From: Sinonovacula constricta
Taxonomy: Eukaryota > Mollusca > Bivalvia > Cardiida > Solecurtidae
Direction of reading: 5' to 3'
Assembly: GCA_007844125.1 (NCBI GenBank)
Contig: CM017560.1
Coordinates: 6,726,759 to 6,790,758 of the forward strand
Length of the DNA stretch: 64,000 nucleotides
A program made the translations under genes and the position numbers. The notes beneath the pieces are model-generated. The model was not told where the DNA came from. It ran no database searches and saw nothing but the letters and a program-made list of their open reading frames with translations. This document shows, piece by piece, positions 1 through 11,340 of this stretch (the stretch's first letter is position 1; each line of letters opens with the position of its first letter).

Positions 1-177
1 TGTGTCATATACTTCTTTTTCGAATTGTTTAGCAACAACTATGTTGTTTCACTGGACTTAATATGGCTTCGAAATTTAACCCATTGGACACAAAAATATA
101 GGGGCATTCAGATTAACATGAAATTTAAAGAAGAATCTTGATGATGTGCATTTTTCTCATTTTCGCCATTTCTTCAG

Positions 178-366
178 GTTCAGAAAGGACGGCATCTGGT
201 AAAATTGAACTGCCATTGGCCCTACAAGGGTTTTTCCAGTTAGAAAATCCAAAGTGCTCCTCCCATTTCCTAAACAGCTGTGGCGACCAGATGAGACACC
301 AGCTCAAGATATACAGTACAGAAGTATCGACTTGTACCGACTCACTTTATGACATGCTGTTCACAG
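178..366 (+). CDS. Gene A ectodomain exon 1 (phase 1-1)
   Basis: A 189-nt open exon between a long pyrimidine tract ending CAG (176-177) and a GTAAG donor at 367. It starts and ends after the first base of a codon, the usual arrangement for extracellular modules. It encodes about 63 residues with four cysteines (in ENPKCSS, LNSCGDQ and VSTCTD among others) and no family I can name. Joining to the next exon at phase 1 creates an Asp codon and keeps the frame open. Ambiguity: two ATGs at 141 and 144 lie in frame upstream and the pyrimidine tract reads as a short hydrophobic stretch (CIFLIFAIS), so this could be a first exon with a signal peptide. I favour a splice acceptor, because any pyrimidine tract reads hydrophobic in this frame. 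Confidence 0.6.
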
Positions 367-407
367 GTAAGAAACTGACAATTGCATAAAACCAACTTTA
401 ACAAACC

Positions 408-675
408 GGACCTGGTAGCGCAATCGGTAGATGGTCGACTTCAGGTACGGGAGAGAGACTACAGGTTCGATCCCGGGCCGCGACATACCAAAGTCGTTAA
501 AATGGTAGGTGTATAGCTACCTTGCTAATGCTTAAGTAAGTATAAGGGTAGTTCCACGATTGGTTGGCCCGGTGTCAGGATAATGTGACTGTTTGTGGTA
601 TCATGCCAGGTGTTCACGGCATGCTATACACAGTGAAGGCAGCACTATATCTGCTTCAAGGTTCGTTATAACTTT
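408..675 (+). mobile_element. tRNA-derived SINE
   Basis: The head (about 408-490) has an exact Pol III A-box match (TAGCGCAATCGG) and a B-box match (GGTTCGATCCC) at tRNA-like spacing. It does not fold as a full tRNA. About 190 bp of tRNA-unrelated body follows, ending near a run that includes 'ggcagcactat'. The same head ending in GGCCGCGACATA recurs in reverse at about 34.33 kb and 59.24 kb, so it is a dispersed family. The body resembles molluscan Meta/bivalve SINE cores from memory only. It lies in the intron after gene A exon 1. Confidence 0.65.
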
Positions 676-699
676 AACTATTGACTGGCATGTGAATGA

Positions 700-1115
700 G
701 AACATATAGCAAGGTCCTATGAGTATTGTAACATATAATAACATTGTAAAGACACAGGACAATTCATATTCCCTTCAGATGTTAAATTAACGACAAAACT
801 GTGACGAACCATTATATAAAATAGAGGAAACTCAACAGTAACCTCAGTGGAACGATCAGTCCGCAAAAGCGTGGATTAGGGTGCTTAAACCGGTTTGATA
901 GAAAAACCTTCAGGAAGTGCGAGGTTGGAGCGCTCCACAAACCAGGTTTAAGCACCACAGTTGGCCCTTTTGCCGACTGACCGTTCCAAGGCGGTAACTG
1001 ATGGTTTTTGTTTTTTGTCACATTTACACTTACATTGTTTGCCTTTGTCTATAGGTAGATAAAGTTTAAATATCTGTGGAAATTTTGATAGGACCTTTTC
1101 TTATTTACCCATTTA
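700..1115 (-). mobile_element. Foldback MITE-like element with long hairpin
   Basis: The left end (702-723) carries the TCCTATGAG-type terminus of the MITE family seen at 4.5, 10.9, 47.2 and 48.1 kb. The centre is an imperfect inverted repeat, 836-895 against 939-1000, with a loop of about 43 bases. The right flank (1000-1115) is shared with 42.59-42.74 kb and, in reverse, with about 6.38-6.46 kb, so those sites carry fragments of the same or a composite element. Confidence 0.6.
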
Positions 1116-1886
1116 CACAGCACTGACACTTCCTGAGTTGCAAGCAGTGAATAGAAATCAGATTTATTTAAAGAAACATTGTCCAAGTGAGGACAAACCC
1201 TTAGAACTAAGTTATGACGTCATTAAAAAGAAAATAGTGCAGTAATTAAACGTACTGTCCACATTGTTTCTGGGTGAGGGGATACATATTATTTATATTA
1301 GAAAACACTAAACTACATAAAAATCTTTGTCGTAAAAGAAATTAAAGAATTGAATCCAAGACAAAATAACCAGGTAAGTCTTGTAATGGTTGTAGCATCA
1401 CTGCTTCACTCTTTGGATTTGTAACCTCTACCAAGCTATTTTATTTAAGACAGTGTTATTACTGTCGATTTAGAATGTTTAATTCCAACAATCATTGAGC
1501 TCTTAATAAATGAGAGACTATACCATGTGTTTTTATTAATAAAAGAAGAGGGACATAATGTTGAAAATATGTTTTACAAATACAATACTAGTGAGACATG
1601 TATAATAAATAAAACATACATGAGAAAAAAAAAAGAAAAAAAAGTTTTGTTTTATTGTAACTGGAACCCCATCTCAAAGCTGACAGCTTTATTCTTTATC
1701 TATTTACATCCTATATATGAATTCTCTTCAAAATAAGCTGCCGTTTTATACTGGCGTACCGTAAAGAATGGAGAACTTTCATGCTTTCGATTTAATATTT
1801 AAATGATAATTTTTTATAAAACTGTAAATAATAAATAGCAAACGTGAAGCGCAGATGGAATTCCTATTACAGTTTTTATTTTACAG
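1116..1886. other. AT-rich intron sequence, nothing recognised
   Basis: Gene A intron 1, remaining part. It is AT-rich with short A and T runs and only short chance ORFs. I see no element or exon signal beyond the acceptor at 1885-1886. Confidence 0.5.
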
Positions 1887-2002
1887 ACAGTGGTGAACTA
1901 TTGGCATTAGTGTCGGAGACCAGGGAAGATAACACCAGCTCTTTAATCCTTTATAATACAGACATGAAACCGCACGACTCCCGCTATAGGTTTGTGTGTA
2001 TT
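1887..2002 (+). CDS. Gene A ectodomain exon 2 (phase 1-0)
   Basis: A 116-nt exon between TTTTACAG (ends 1886) and a consensus GTAAGT donor at 2003. It enters at phase 1, matching exon 1, and leaves at phase 0. It reads DSGELLALVSETRE to HDSRYRFVCI. The end, D-S-R-Y-R-F-V-C, resembles the strand-F motif D-x-G-x-Y-x-C of immunoglobulin domains, and NTSS is an N-glycosylation sequon. This suggests an Ig-like V-type domain split over several exons, but no strand-C tryptophan is visible, so the assignment is tentative. Confidence 0.6.
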
Positions 2003-2399
2003 GTAAGTACATGTAATATTTACTTTCATTTCTGAACGACAAAATCTTACCTGTATCCCCAAATACAAAGTATATGGAAGCTATATTGAAGTCAGATTCG
2101 CTAGAAGCTGAGATTTGCTCTTGTCATTTTTGTTGCTTCTATTGGTTGGATTGAAATTTAATTTTAAAGGACTGGTCAAAATCTGCGCATTTTGCGATCA
2201 GATCTTGACCGACTTGGTTTTAAAGTGAGTCATGCACCATTGTGATATTTATTAAATATATGTTATCTTTCATATACCATTTACAACAGTTACAAACTAC
2301 CAAGCCCACTCAGATATTACCCATTTGTCTTATTTCTTGAGTATATTTGTCAGTTCTTTTTCTTAGTTACATTTTTCAGATATTCATTTAATTTTGCAG

Positions 2400-2413
2400 G
2401 AGCATCATCGCTA
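2400..2413 (+). other. Candidate 14-nt microexon
   Basis: A 14-nt segment sits between TTTTGCAG (ends 2399) and a consensus GTAAGT donor (2414). It lies between two exons that join at phase 0, so inclusion would shift the frame by two. It could be a regulated or poison exon, or chance. No paralogue in the window tests it. Confidence 0.2.
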
Positions 2414-3404
2414 GTAAGTGTATACTCTTAACATATTATAAACAGACTTATGATCCTTTGTTTTATTTATTGAATATAATCTATATGCCATATTCTTTTG
2501 CAAACATTAGTCAGATTTGATATAACGTGCGTGGAACGACTTACTAATTGATATACTTGCACTAAATGTATAAAGCATTTTTCATATTTAAGTTGTTGAA
2601 GTTAAAGTGTATATAAAGTTTACATTCTTCCTCACATTCGTATTCGCTAAAGTACGGCGATAATTGGTTAAAGAAGACACCATTATATCTGGAACCAGCC
2701 CCAGGTGTTCTGAATAAACAAACATGAACGTAACCAAGCCAGTAAAGACACAAATCCACACAATGAGAGGTTGTTAGATGAAAACTGAACATACAATGTG
2801 AAACTTATGTTATCAACGTACATCACTATTAGAAACACTTGGCGACAATATGGTTTTAGGTTATAATTTTGCGTCATGATTCTTGTCCAAAGCTTTTTTT
2901 TATATCCATCAAAATACCATTTCCGTTCCTTAACATTTACCCGTACTTTCATGATTGCTGTGATCCAGTTTTAACTGAAGTCACATAGATTGTACTTCAG
3001 TAAATGTAAAATAAATTGTTAAAATGTCATTATTATCATTATTTTATGCATCTCTTTGTGTTAAATCTAAAATATTTTAAAATAACTTTTGAGAAAGTAT
3101 GCTTTCTTTTACTTTCAAGAATTCGAAGATCGAACAGTTTTAGTATCCATTATCAGTATCCATATTTTTTATTCAGTTTTTATGTGTTTATAGTTTTTAA
3201 ACTAAATATTTGAAATAACTTCTGAGAAATATGCTTCTATTATTGTTTATGTTACTTGTTAATTGTAAGTACAGTATTCTATTTTTCAACCAATGAAGAA
3301 AGTAAAGCTTGTTCCTTCTCATATTCCATGTTTGGACCAGTATTTATTCATTTCTGTGTAGATCTATCGTAAACGATAATATACTGAACTTAAACTATTT
3401 TCAG

Positions 3405-3516
3405 ACGGTCTCCAGCAATTCCAGTCACGTGACAATTTCCGCACAAAAGGATAATTGCTCTTCTGCAATGTCAGACAAAAGGACGTTTGTTTTACGCGCT
3501 CTCAACTTTTGTCATG
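3405..3516 (+). CDS. Gene A ectodomain exon 3 (phase 0-1)
   Basis: A 112-nt exon between an ATTTTCAG acceptor and a GTAAGA donor at 3517. It enters at phase 0, as exon 2 requires, and exits at phase 1, as all three downstream modules require. It encodes TVSSNSSHVTISAQKDNCSS followed by AMSDKRTFVLRALNFCH, with two cysteines and one sequon. The TVSSNSSHVTIS stretch directly after the Y-x-x-V-C of exon 2 would suit the F-G strands of an Ig-like domain. The remainder may be linker before the Thr-rich stalk. Confidence 0.6.
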
Positions 3517-4254
3517 GTAAGACATATTTTCATTCAGGATATAAAAAATAAGAAACTAACACGGAAGATGTTATTTGACAAATCGACGGCAAAATTCAGA
3601 AAGCAATAAAACAATGAAAAAAGGATTGTATCACGTAACATGCGGAGAAGCTATGATTTATATACTCAGTACGTGGAGAATATTGGAAAATAATGTTTTT
3701 TATTCGTTTCTTACTATAATATCCGCCAACAAAGGGTGTGCTTATTTGTTAGGATTTCAAAGCTTTCAATAGCCATTGTTCTTTGTCGGCCAACATGGAT
3801 TGATGGGAGCTTACCTTTGGCTAGGAGTTCTCCATATGAAAGCTTGTAATAAATCAATCTTACAGCTCGCCATCGTTTCTTTTCTATTTCTTTGCATTTG
3901 TTACTGAATAATAAAGCCAAGCTAAAGAAAAGAACTTTAAATTTGACAGTATGAATATATAAAAAATTGTAAGTGTATTTGAGTGATGCATTACAGATTC
4001 TCTTAAGGATATTAAGTTGCATGATTACTTTTTTGCATAAGTTTTTATGTGACCTTCAAATGAAAATTTAAAATCAATGTCAGCACCAATAATTTCACTT
4101 TGTTTCCGCATTCTTTAAGGGCGCCATCGATCAAGAGTGGGGGCCATACTATTGGTCTTGTGTCCTACAGCTATAGCTTAGAATTGTTCGGGGTTAGTCT
4201 GCCATCCAGTAAAAACAAACAAGCTTACACGAATTTTATTTTCTGCTTTTTTTT

Positions 4255-4492
4255 TTATTGAATATTTGAGAAACCCACCAGGAAGTGCGAGGTTAGAGCT
4301 CTGTAAAACCCGTTTAAGCACCCAAGTCGGTCCATATTGCCGACTGACCGTTCCGTGGTTGGCTCTTATTGTTAAATGACTCATCACAGATTTGTTTTCA
4401 CTTTTACATTTGGCATACATGTGAATACCTTGGTCCTGTGTCTTTTTTAATTTTTGTATATGTTGCAATGCTCATAGGACTTTGCCATATAT
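4255..4492 (+). mobile_element. MITE, 5'-truncated copy
   Basis: The 3' half of the family that is full length at 48109-48654. It has the segment around GAGCTCTGTAAAACC, the CCGACTGACCGTTCC motif, and a 3' terminus ending GCTCATAGGACTTTG. It is inserted in the minus-strand LINE remnant. Confidence 0.6.
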
Positions 4493-4555
4493 ATTCTTAT
4501 TCAGAATCACAACAAGGTTACTTGTGCAGTAGTGGCGGTCGTAAAAAAATCTCAC

Positions 4556-5000
4556 AGTGCATGTAATTTATGTTGTCATTTAATTCATCCTATGAGGATT
4601 GTTACGTGTATTTCCTTTGATGGACGTTGGACTTCCTCAATTCCATCTCCGCACGAACAGGATGCTACGAACATTTATACTTCTGTGGTCATTTTCTTTT
4701 TTTTTGATTCAAAAAGTTAATTTTATTTACAATCAACATTTTTTGTAGGTCTTTTAATCGAAATAATACCTATCTCTCTTCTAAACACTATGTGGACATT
4801 ATTTTCAATGACGTCACTACTTTCGCCATACCTTGTCAAACAAAACGTCAGCTCTTGAACATTTATTTAATTGGATTGGTTTTCTTTTCATTGCTTGAGA
4901 AACCCACCAGGAGTGCGATGTTAGAGCTCTGTAAAACCGGTTTAAGCAAGCCAGTCGGTCCATATTACCGACTGACTGTTCCAATATTGATCCTGTTTAC
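4556..5000 (+). mobile_element. MITE, 3'-truncated copy
   Basis: It starts with the family's left terminus (ATGTTGTCATTTAATT then CATCCTATGAGGATTG) and continues through AACAGGATGCTAC, CCTATCTCTCTTC and GAGCTCTGTAAAACCGG to the CCGACTGACTGTTCC motif, then stops short of the right terminus. It lies just downstream of the 4255-4492 piece, also inside the LINE remnant. Confidence 0.6.
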
Positions 5001-5399
5001 TAAAGCCCTGTTTTAGTGGTGCATACTTGTCTATTACTGATACTTTACCTTTTTCGAAATGCTCGTGTATTTGGTTAATCTGCATTTCAGAATTTTCTTA
5101 ATAGAACCAAGTTTAAGATGAATACTTAGCAAGTCTGATATAAAATCCTCTTTTTATCGTACAACTGGTGAAAACAGACTTTTAAAACAGATTCCTTTGA
5201 AATTGTTAGGAATACCTCAAGAAGGTAAACAAGTTTTTCATAAAACATGTCGAGATTAAAGAGTTCACAAAAATTTTGAAGGTGTTTTCCTTGTGCTTCG
5301 GACAGAAAGACACAGTTTAGATACACATCAACAAAGAAGTGGTCAAACGAACAATTTTGCACATTTATCAAAATATTTCTTCAGACTCTCAAGGAATAT

Positions 5400-6200
5400 T
5401 ATTGATATTTCAATCACGATATTTTAATTGAGAATATTCTAAGCCAGCTTTTCATCTAGATTGAATATCCGAATGGACGAGCACTGCAAATCCAACACAT
5501 GAGTGTTCCGATCGTACTATGAAGATATTGTCTGACAGAACAATGACAAAGGTCGAAGAAAATTGAAAAATGGATTCTATCCCATTTTGTAAAATTATGA
5601 ATTATGTACTACATGTATTTACCCCTCAAAAAATAACATAGTACATTAAGAGAGCACCTCTTTTAAAAGACCATTGTAGTCCTGTCCCATGGGTGGTCTT
5701 TAATACGGGTTGGTCTGTATATAATCTACCATACGTAGTAGTAGTAGCTGTACTTGATAGAGCTTCAGCTTCAGGGACAGGAGAAACCGAGGCCACAACT
5801 TACTACAATTGGGAAAAATGATAAAGTGTACCAGAAAAATTCGTCCAAGAATTGGACCTACAGAATTAATATGTGCGCATTCCCAGCTGGAACTTATGGC
5901 TTAAAATTGCTTAACAGTCAATATAAAAGCATTTATAACAAAAAAGCACACATAACCTAAAAGTGAATACCTTTAAAATTTGATTTACTGCAGTTCGCAA
6001 TTACGTTAATGAATATTGTGAAAAGGTGTATGCAGGAATTAACATAAAAGTCAATACAATTTTCTCCAGCAGTTTTAGACAAGTTTGTACTTAAACTTTC
6101 CATCGCTCCACAGTGAATACTACGATTTCTCCACGCTGTACACTTCTTTACCTCATGAGTTCCTCATCAGCAACGTTTATTCATTGCTTGTTAGGAATGA
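5400..6200. other. Intron sequence, nothing recognised
   Basis: AT-rich intron of gene A between the LINE remnant and the interspersed repeat. There is a 68-codon ORF at 5754-5960 with no recognisable domain, which I take as chance. Confidence 0.4.
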
Positions 6201-6204
6201 AGAG

Positions 6205-6845
6205 CCCTTTTAGTTCACCTGAGCTAATGTGAGCTATTGTGATCTCCCGGTGCACGGCGACCGGCGTCATGCATTCGTCACTATTCTTTAAACTACATCT
6301 CTGATACCACTGGGCCAAATTCAACCAAACCTTCTCAAAAGAGTCAGCAGGCAAGAGGAACGAGACTTTGTAAGAATTTTGAATAGGTAAATAAGAAAAG
6401 GTCCTATCAAAATTTTCACAGATATTTAAATTTTATCTACCTGTAGACAAAGAATTGTAAGAATTTTGAGTTGTCAAAAATCTTCTTGTCAGAAACTAAA
6501 AGAGGTAGAGCTTTGATATTTTGTATACATGTTCTTTAAGTGGTTCTGTAAAAAGACTGTTAAAACGTGGCCACCATGGGTTTGGCCATTTTCATTATAT
6601 GGTTATTTTAGAAAACGAAAAACTTTTCTTGTCAGAAACACCAAGAGTTAGAGATAAAAGACATAATCAAAAATGGCCGCCAATGGCGTTTTCGTAAAAA
6701 TGAAACTAATTGAACAATGTTGCCAGTGTACATGTATTACAATTGTTCTGGCCGGCTTTGACTTTGCTGTCATTGCTAATTTTATCTAATTATTAACAGC
6801 ACTCAGCTGAGCGATGTAGGGCTGTCATGACCCTCTTGTTAGTAC
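6205..6845. repeat. Interspersed repeat of bivalve type
   Basis: The block opens with a 'cacctgagctaatgtgagct' palindrome-like stretch, then 'attgtgatctcccggtg', and later 'aaaatggccgccaatgg'. I recall similar sequence as a frequent noncoding repeat in bivalve genomes; this is memory, not a search. It also holds, at about 6385-6450, a reverse-complement piece of the right flank seen at 1000-1115. No coding potential. Confidence 0.4.
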
Positions 6846-7559
6846 ATATTTTTAACTATATAGCTAGAGATTTTCATTTAAATTGTGTGCGCCAATTAAG
6901 TTGTTTTTACCAGACAAGCTTTTAGTTTTCTAACACAGTTTCCATTTTAGTCAATAATTTTTACAATTTATTCCACATACATGGATAACTTTTATTGGCA
7001 AAGTGAGAGTTATGAAAGAGTAAAACAAGTACAAGTACATTTTGGTATGTAAAATGTTGTTTAATTCTCTAAAACTATTCCTAGGTCAGTTGTGACCTCA
7101 AAAATGGTAAATATACGGATATTTTAAGTTTTCCTTGATTAAATCGTACTTGTATACAACAGAAAAATTATTGCAGATTGATTTATCAGCTTTAAATACA
7201 GTGATATTTAATAGTAAGTGGAATGCATATACATCGGACAATTGTGGCACTTGTTGACGTTGAACTACTTGTAGCTGCTAAGTGTCGTTTAACGTTAATT
7301 TTGCCATCAAACTCAATACCAGCTCTTCACATTTAATCTTACTCCATTGGTGTAGTTGTCCACCTTATTCTTAGCAGTCAGCTTGTTTTATATACCTCCA
7401 TAAACTGCTAAGCGTTTAGATTAGGCAGATATCTGTGTCAGTGAGGTGCCTATTTTGAACTCTTTTATTGGTGATAGTTTCACACAATATGGGACCTCCT
7501 GTACAATGGCATCTAGTATATAACCAACACTTGAACAAATAAAGGTCTGCTGTCCTTGT

Positions 7560-8345
7560 AGCTCACCTGGGTTGGTACATCATTATCAAAGTGAGCTTCC
7601 CTTTTTACTTCGTGCGACATTTGTCGCGGCATCTACAGTCTGCTTGTGAAAACTTTAGGGGCTACAGTTTTGATCCAATCTTCATTAAACATAATCAGAA
7701 TGTTTGTCTGCTTGAAGTCTTATATGAATTAATAATCATGTTGGATCAAAACGTAGGTCATTATGTAAAATTAAAACACAACACATTTTGAACACAATAT
7801 ACACATTTATGGTCCCATCTTCACTTAACTTGGCAAATCTGTTTGCCTTCATGAAACTTGGGATGAGTTCATATCTGCGTCACATGGGGTTAATAAATAT
7901 GTTTCTAGGGCATAACACAAGGACATCCTTGTGTAATGTATGACAAAATCGTCACTAAACTTGGTCAGAATGTTTGTCTACATAAAATCTCGAAGGAGTA
8001 ACTGGATCAGGTGGGGACAATAGGTCACCAGGTCCAATTCTAGAAATCCATTGTAAACACTCGGATGGTCACATTTATGGCCCAATGTTCAACATACTCA
8101 GATTTGTTGTCTGCATAAAATATTTGATGTGTTTGTAACTGACTGGGCCACTTGGGTTAAAATACGTCAGTTATTAAATAATTAAATAACCATGTAAATA
8201 TACTAAAATAGTTTTCTTGATCTAATCTTCACAAACCTTTATCAGAATCTTAGTCTGCATGGGCATCTTGTTGAGCTAATGTGTGCAATGATTTAATAAA
8301 AATGTGTGATCACTAAATATACCAAAATCACTATAGTATACGGGT
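7560..8345. repeat. Interspersed repeat of bivalve type (second family)
   Basis: It contains degenerate internal repeats of 'aacttggtcagaatgtttgt' and 'atttatggtcc' phrases at about 120-200 bp spacing. I associate these with a common dispersed repeat in clam and mussel genomes. A 66-codon ORF at 7591-7791 lies in it and is not considered coding. Confidence 0.4.
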
Positions 8346-9473
8346 AATCTTGTTAGTAGATTTTAAAGCATACTGGAAGCCAGGATTTTCGGGAGAGTGA
8401 TTTAGTAGCCTCGTTTCCCTGTTGATACAGAGAAACGTTTGTATTGCCTGTTTACAAGCTCGAACCTACATCTTTGTTTAATTAAAAGCGTGAATGGTTG
8501 TATTCAGAGTATAATAATATGGTCCTTATTGGAATTGTTTCAAACTAAACCTTTAGTTTTAAACATATTTCTAGTATAAACAAATGTAAAAACAAGATCA
8601 TTATAGCTTTTAAGAATTTATGGGTGTGTACACATTATTTAATGACATTAGCTAGATAATTTTACTATAAACAAATGACAAATAATGTCATTTTGAGTGC
8701 GGCAGATCAATGCTGACAATATAGGATATATAGAAAAGAACCTGGCTTTGTTTTCCTTCACTTTTTTATACTGTTTGTCTGATCAAAAACCTACTAGTCT
8801 AATATATTTTACAATGCACAGCATACAACTTTACCTATTGCACAGCTTTGTTATTGACTGTTGCTTATCAATATTTGTCCTATTTCCTCTCCGTATGTTA
8901 CCACGATACTCATAATGCTTGTTCAGAAGGTAGATATGTAGGATCAGGCCCATAGTGTTTTGTAGCACTTTGGTTCTTTTTGTGGGTATTTTGTTGGGGC
9001 CATAATCATAGTTAAGCAAGTCTCCACACCTCTGTGTATAATCTTGTCATGTTCGATACCTACACATCTCATAACAGAATAGTTTATACTAGAGATGGAA
9101 ACGGTAATGAAATCAGTAACACTTAACTTTTTTCAACGTCTGACCAATTAACTGTAAAAAATTAACCACTCTATGTAAAAGAAGTTAAATAAGAAACATC
9201 CATTTAGTCTGTATGCTGATTATTTATGATATATGAATACTTGGGATATAATCTTTATTTTGATACTTCATTAGATTATGACATGTGTTCAGAATAAATT
9301 GTGAGACGACATTCACAATAATCACTGATAGAGTAAATATTATTTCTTTGTTTAAGTTATGTTAATGGTATTTTCGCTACTTTTAAGAAGTGACAACTTG
9401 CTTCGTATCACTGCGTCAGACATATGGCTTTGCTGCTTTTCTAGAATTTACTGCGTTCTTTAATTTCTTCTAG
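8346..9473. other. Intron sequence, nothing recognised
   Basis: AT-rich sequence leading up to the 9474 exon. The last part, from about 9340, begins a tandem duplication that recurs from about 11890. No other feature seen. Confidence 0.4.
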
Positions 9474-9682
9474 CCCCTACGACAACAACAACTTCATTAA
9501 CAACTTCACAAGAAGCTACAACAAAAACCACTACTACAACAACTACACCACAAACACCTTCAAGCTCAACAGTTGCTACTACTACTGAGGCCAGACCTGG
9601 CAGATCTGCTAACCAAGAAGGCTTCAGTATAGCCACCCTGATCGTCGTCATCACCTGTGCTTTGGTGCTATCTTCATTGTAG
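9474..9682 (+). CDS. Gene A alternative terminal exon D1: Thr-rich stalk and membrane segment, frameshifted
   Basis: Acceptor CTTCTAG ends at 9473, entering at phase 1 as gene A exon 3 requires. It encodes a mucin-like stalk very rich in Thr (about 45 residues, probable O-glycosylation), then SANQEGFSIATLIVVITCAL and a stop at 9680-9682 within the membrane helix. The tandem duplicate D2 has one extra base just before this point. In the shifted frame D1 continues GAIFIVVIEVAILIRHKQ and on to a stop at 9766-9768. So D1 carries a net one-base deletion in the helix, or is a tail-less form whose helix ends at the C terminus. AATAAA lies at 9812. Confidence 0.6.
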
Positions 9683-9811
9683 TCATCGAAGTCGCTATCC
9701 TTATACGGCATAAACAGGGTCAGATAAACAAAAAGTCTCACAACGAAACGGTGGAATTATATTTATAAGACAGCAATATCAAGTCACAAAATGAATACGA
9801 AAAGTCTAACA

Positions 9812-9817
9812 AATAAA
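9812..9817 (+). terminator. Poly(A) signal AATAAA after exon D1
   Basis: AATAAA about 45 bases after the shifted-frame stop. The duplicate D2 has AATAAA at the equivalent place, which supports real 3' ends. Confidence 0.45.
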
Positions 9818-10877
9818 ATATAAACGATGCATTACCAACCAGTGGCTAAATGCATGTCTACACCAGGCCTTCGAGGACAATTGTTAGAACTGACATTCTG
9901 TCTTATCGGTCGGCCATATTCCAGAAAGGTGTCATTTGTGTGATGTTAGTTAGTGAGTTAATATTTTAGAATCTCATTCACACCATACAGTGCAAACCCT
10001 AATCATGATGATCATCATCATCACCTTGTGATTTTCAGTAAATATCAATGTATTTCATATATAAATAATGCCTTTCTTAGGACTGATCATATAGATATAT
10101 TCATGGTTCTGAGACTTTGATGTAATGGGACCCAGGCATCCATTCCTCTCCGAATTTGGTCTGTAGCAGTCGAAGTATTTAATTACAGAGGTCATTGTTG
10201 TTTGTTTATGAAGTCATGCCTTAGAACACCAAAGAGGCCCTTCGTATTAGTTTTTAATAGTGACAGTTTTATCTAAATATATGATTTTGTATTCTTCATT
10301 TTAAAGGGTCCATGTCCAAGATGTTCTTTAATGTTATATGTTAATGTTTGATACCAAAAGATTTAGTTATCTATACAGTTAAATTGTGTAACTGGTCTGT
10401 GGAAAGTGTGTGACACCGTCCCTGATTTGAATCTTTTGTGTGTAAACTGTGTGACACTTTTCCTAATTTTTAATTTCGTGGAAAAACACATTTGCTTGTG
10501 TAAATGTTTGTACTCATTTAAGATATGTATATAAATATTTGTAACGTTGATTATGTTGTTTTGTTTTGTTGTTTAAGTTATCATATATATTTAAGGTAAA
10601 AGCAATGTTCATACTTTTGCTTTGCCATTTTTCTACGAGCTTGTGTCAATAACTTATGGATTTTTATACAGTTAGTAAAGCAAAAAAGCAAAACAATAAA
10701 GAGAAACCGTGCTAATGAGTATTTTTAACGTAATATATTATTTTGTTGAATGATTTTGCTTAGCGTTTACAAGATAAGTCATCTTATATGTCAGTATTAT
10801 AAAACATTATTCTTTGTTGTACCATTTTATAACGGTGACTAGGATGGCAAAATCATCTAAGAATATGTATGACAAAG

Positions 10878-11340
10878 TCCTATGAGCATTTCAACATATA
10901 CAACAAATTGAAAAGACACAGGACAAAGGTATTCACATGCAAGCCAAATGTAAAAGTAAGAACTAACATGTGATGAGTCATTTAACAAAAAGAGCAAACC
11001 GACAGTAACCGCCTTGGAACGGTCAGTCGGCAATATGGACCGACTGGGGTGCTTAAACCGGTTTTACAGAGCTCTAACACCGCACTTCCTGATGGGTTTC
11101 TCAAAAGCAAGCAATGAATAGAAAATAGATCCATTTGAATAAATGTCCAAGCGCTGACGTTTTGTTGCAAAATAACGAAAGTAGTGACGTCATTGAAAAT
11201 TATGTCCTCATATTGTTAAGAAGAGAGATAGGTGTTATTTCGATTAGAAGACCTTCAAAAAGGGTTGATAGTAGATGAAATTTACTTTTTAAATCATGAA
11301 AACAAAATGACCAGAGAAGAGTAAATGGTTGAAGCATTCT
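10878..11340 (-). mobile_element. MITE, minus-strand copy
   Basis: Begins TCCTATGAGCATTTCAACAT (one TIR) and runs through the CCGACTGGGGTGCTTAAACC motif, the 'gagagatagg' segment and 'accagagaagagtaaatgg'. It ends near 'gcattctgtttg', before the far TIR. It lies between the two duplicated terminal exons and is not part of the duplicated unit. Confidence 0.65.

Larger units (their letters stand above)
3714..5371 (-). mobile_element. Decayed LINE (RT and C-terminal fragments), MITEs nested inside
   Basis: Minus strand. The fragment at 5371-5126 reads like the region just after the catalytic motif of a LINE reverse transcriptase (CVFLSEAQGKHLQNF, then CELFNLDMFYEKLVYL); the YADD box itself is degraded. 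At about 4110-4020 the frame F-S-F-E-G-H-I-K-T corresponds to the usual LDxxLxFxxHI region. At 4022-3714 the read RAVRLIYYKLSYGELLAKG, then KLPSIHVGRQRTMAIESFEI, matches the conserved C-terminal region of LINE proteins. Stops and frame changes show it is dead. The parts are in the right order and are split by two MITE pieces. It lies in gene A's intron after 3516. Confidence 0.65.
9340..10730. repeat. Tandem duplication around terminal exon, copy 1
   Basis: This stretch and 11890-13200 align along their length: the intron end, the terminal exon, the 3' flank (both contain 'tgtctacaccaggccttc'), and phrases such as 'gtgtgtaaactgtgtgacac' with divergence. The offset is about 2.6 kb. The unit carries the complete alternative last exon and its poly(A) signal. 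Confidence 0.75.

Noticed and set aside
408..490. tRNA gene (also 30838, 34325, 43497, 55938)
   Set aside because: A- and B-boxes are present but no complete cloverleaf, and the sequences continue into shared non-tRNA bodies or are dispersed; SINE heads fit better.
9460..9741. 93-codon Val-rich minus-strand ORF (also 14506-14706)
   Set aside because: Antisense shadow of the Thr-rich stalk exons (ACN codons read as NGT).
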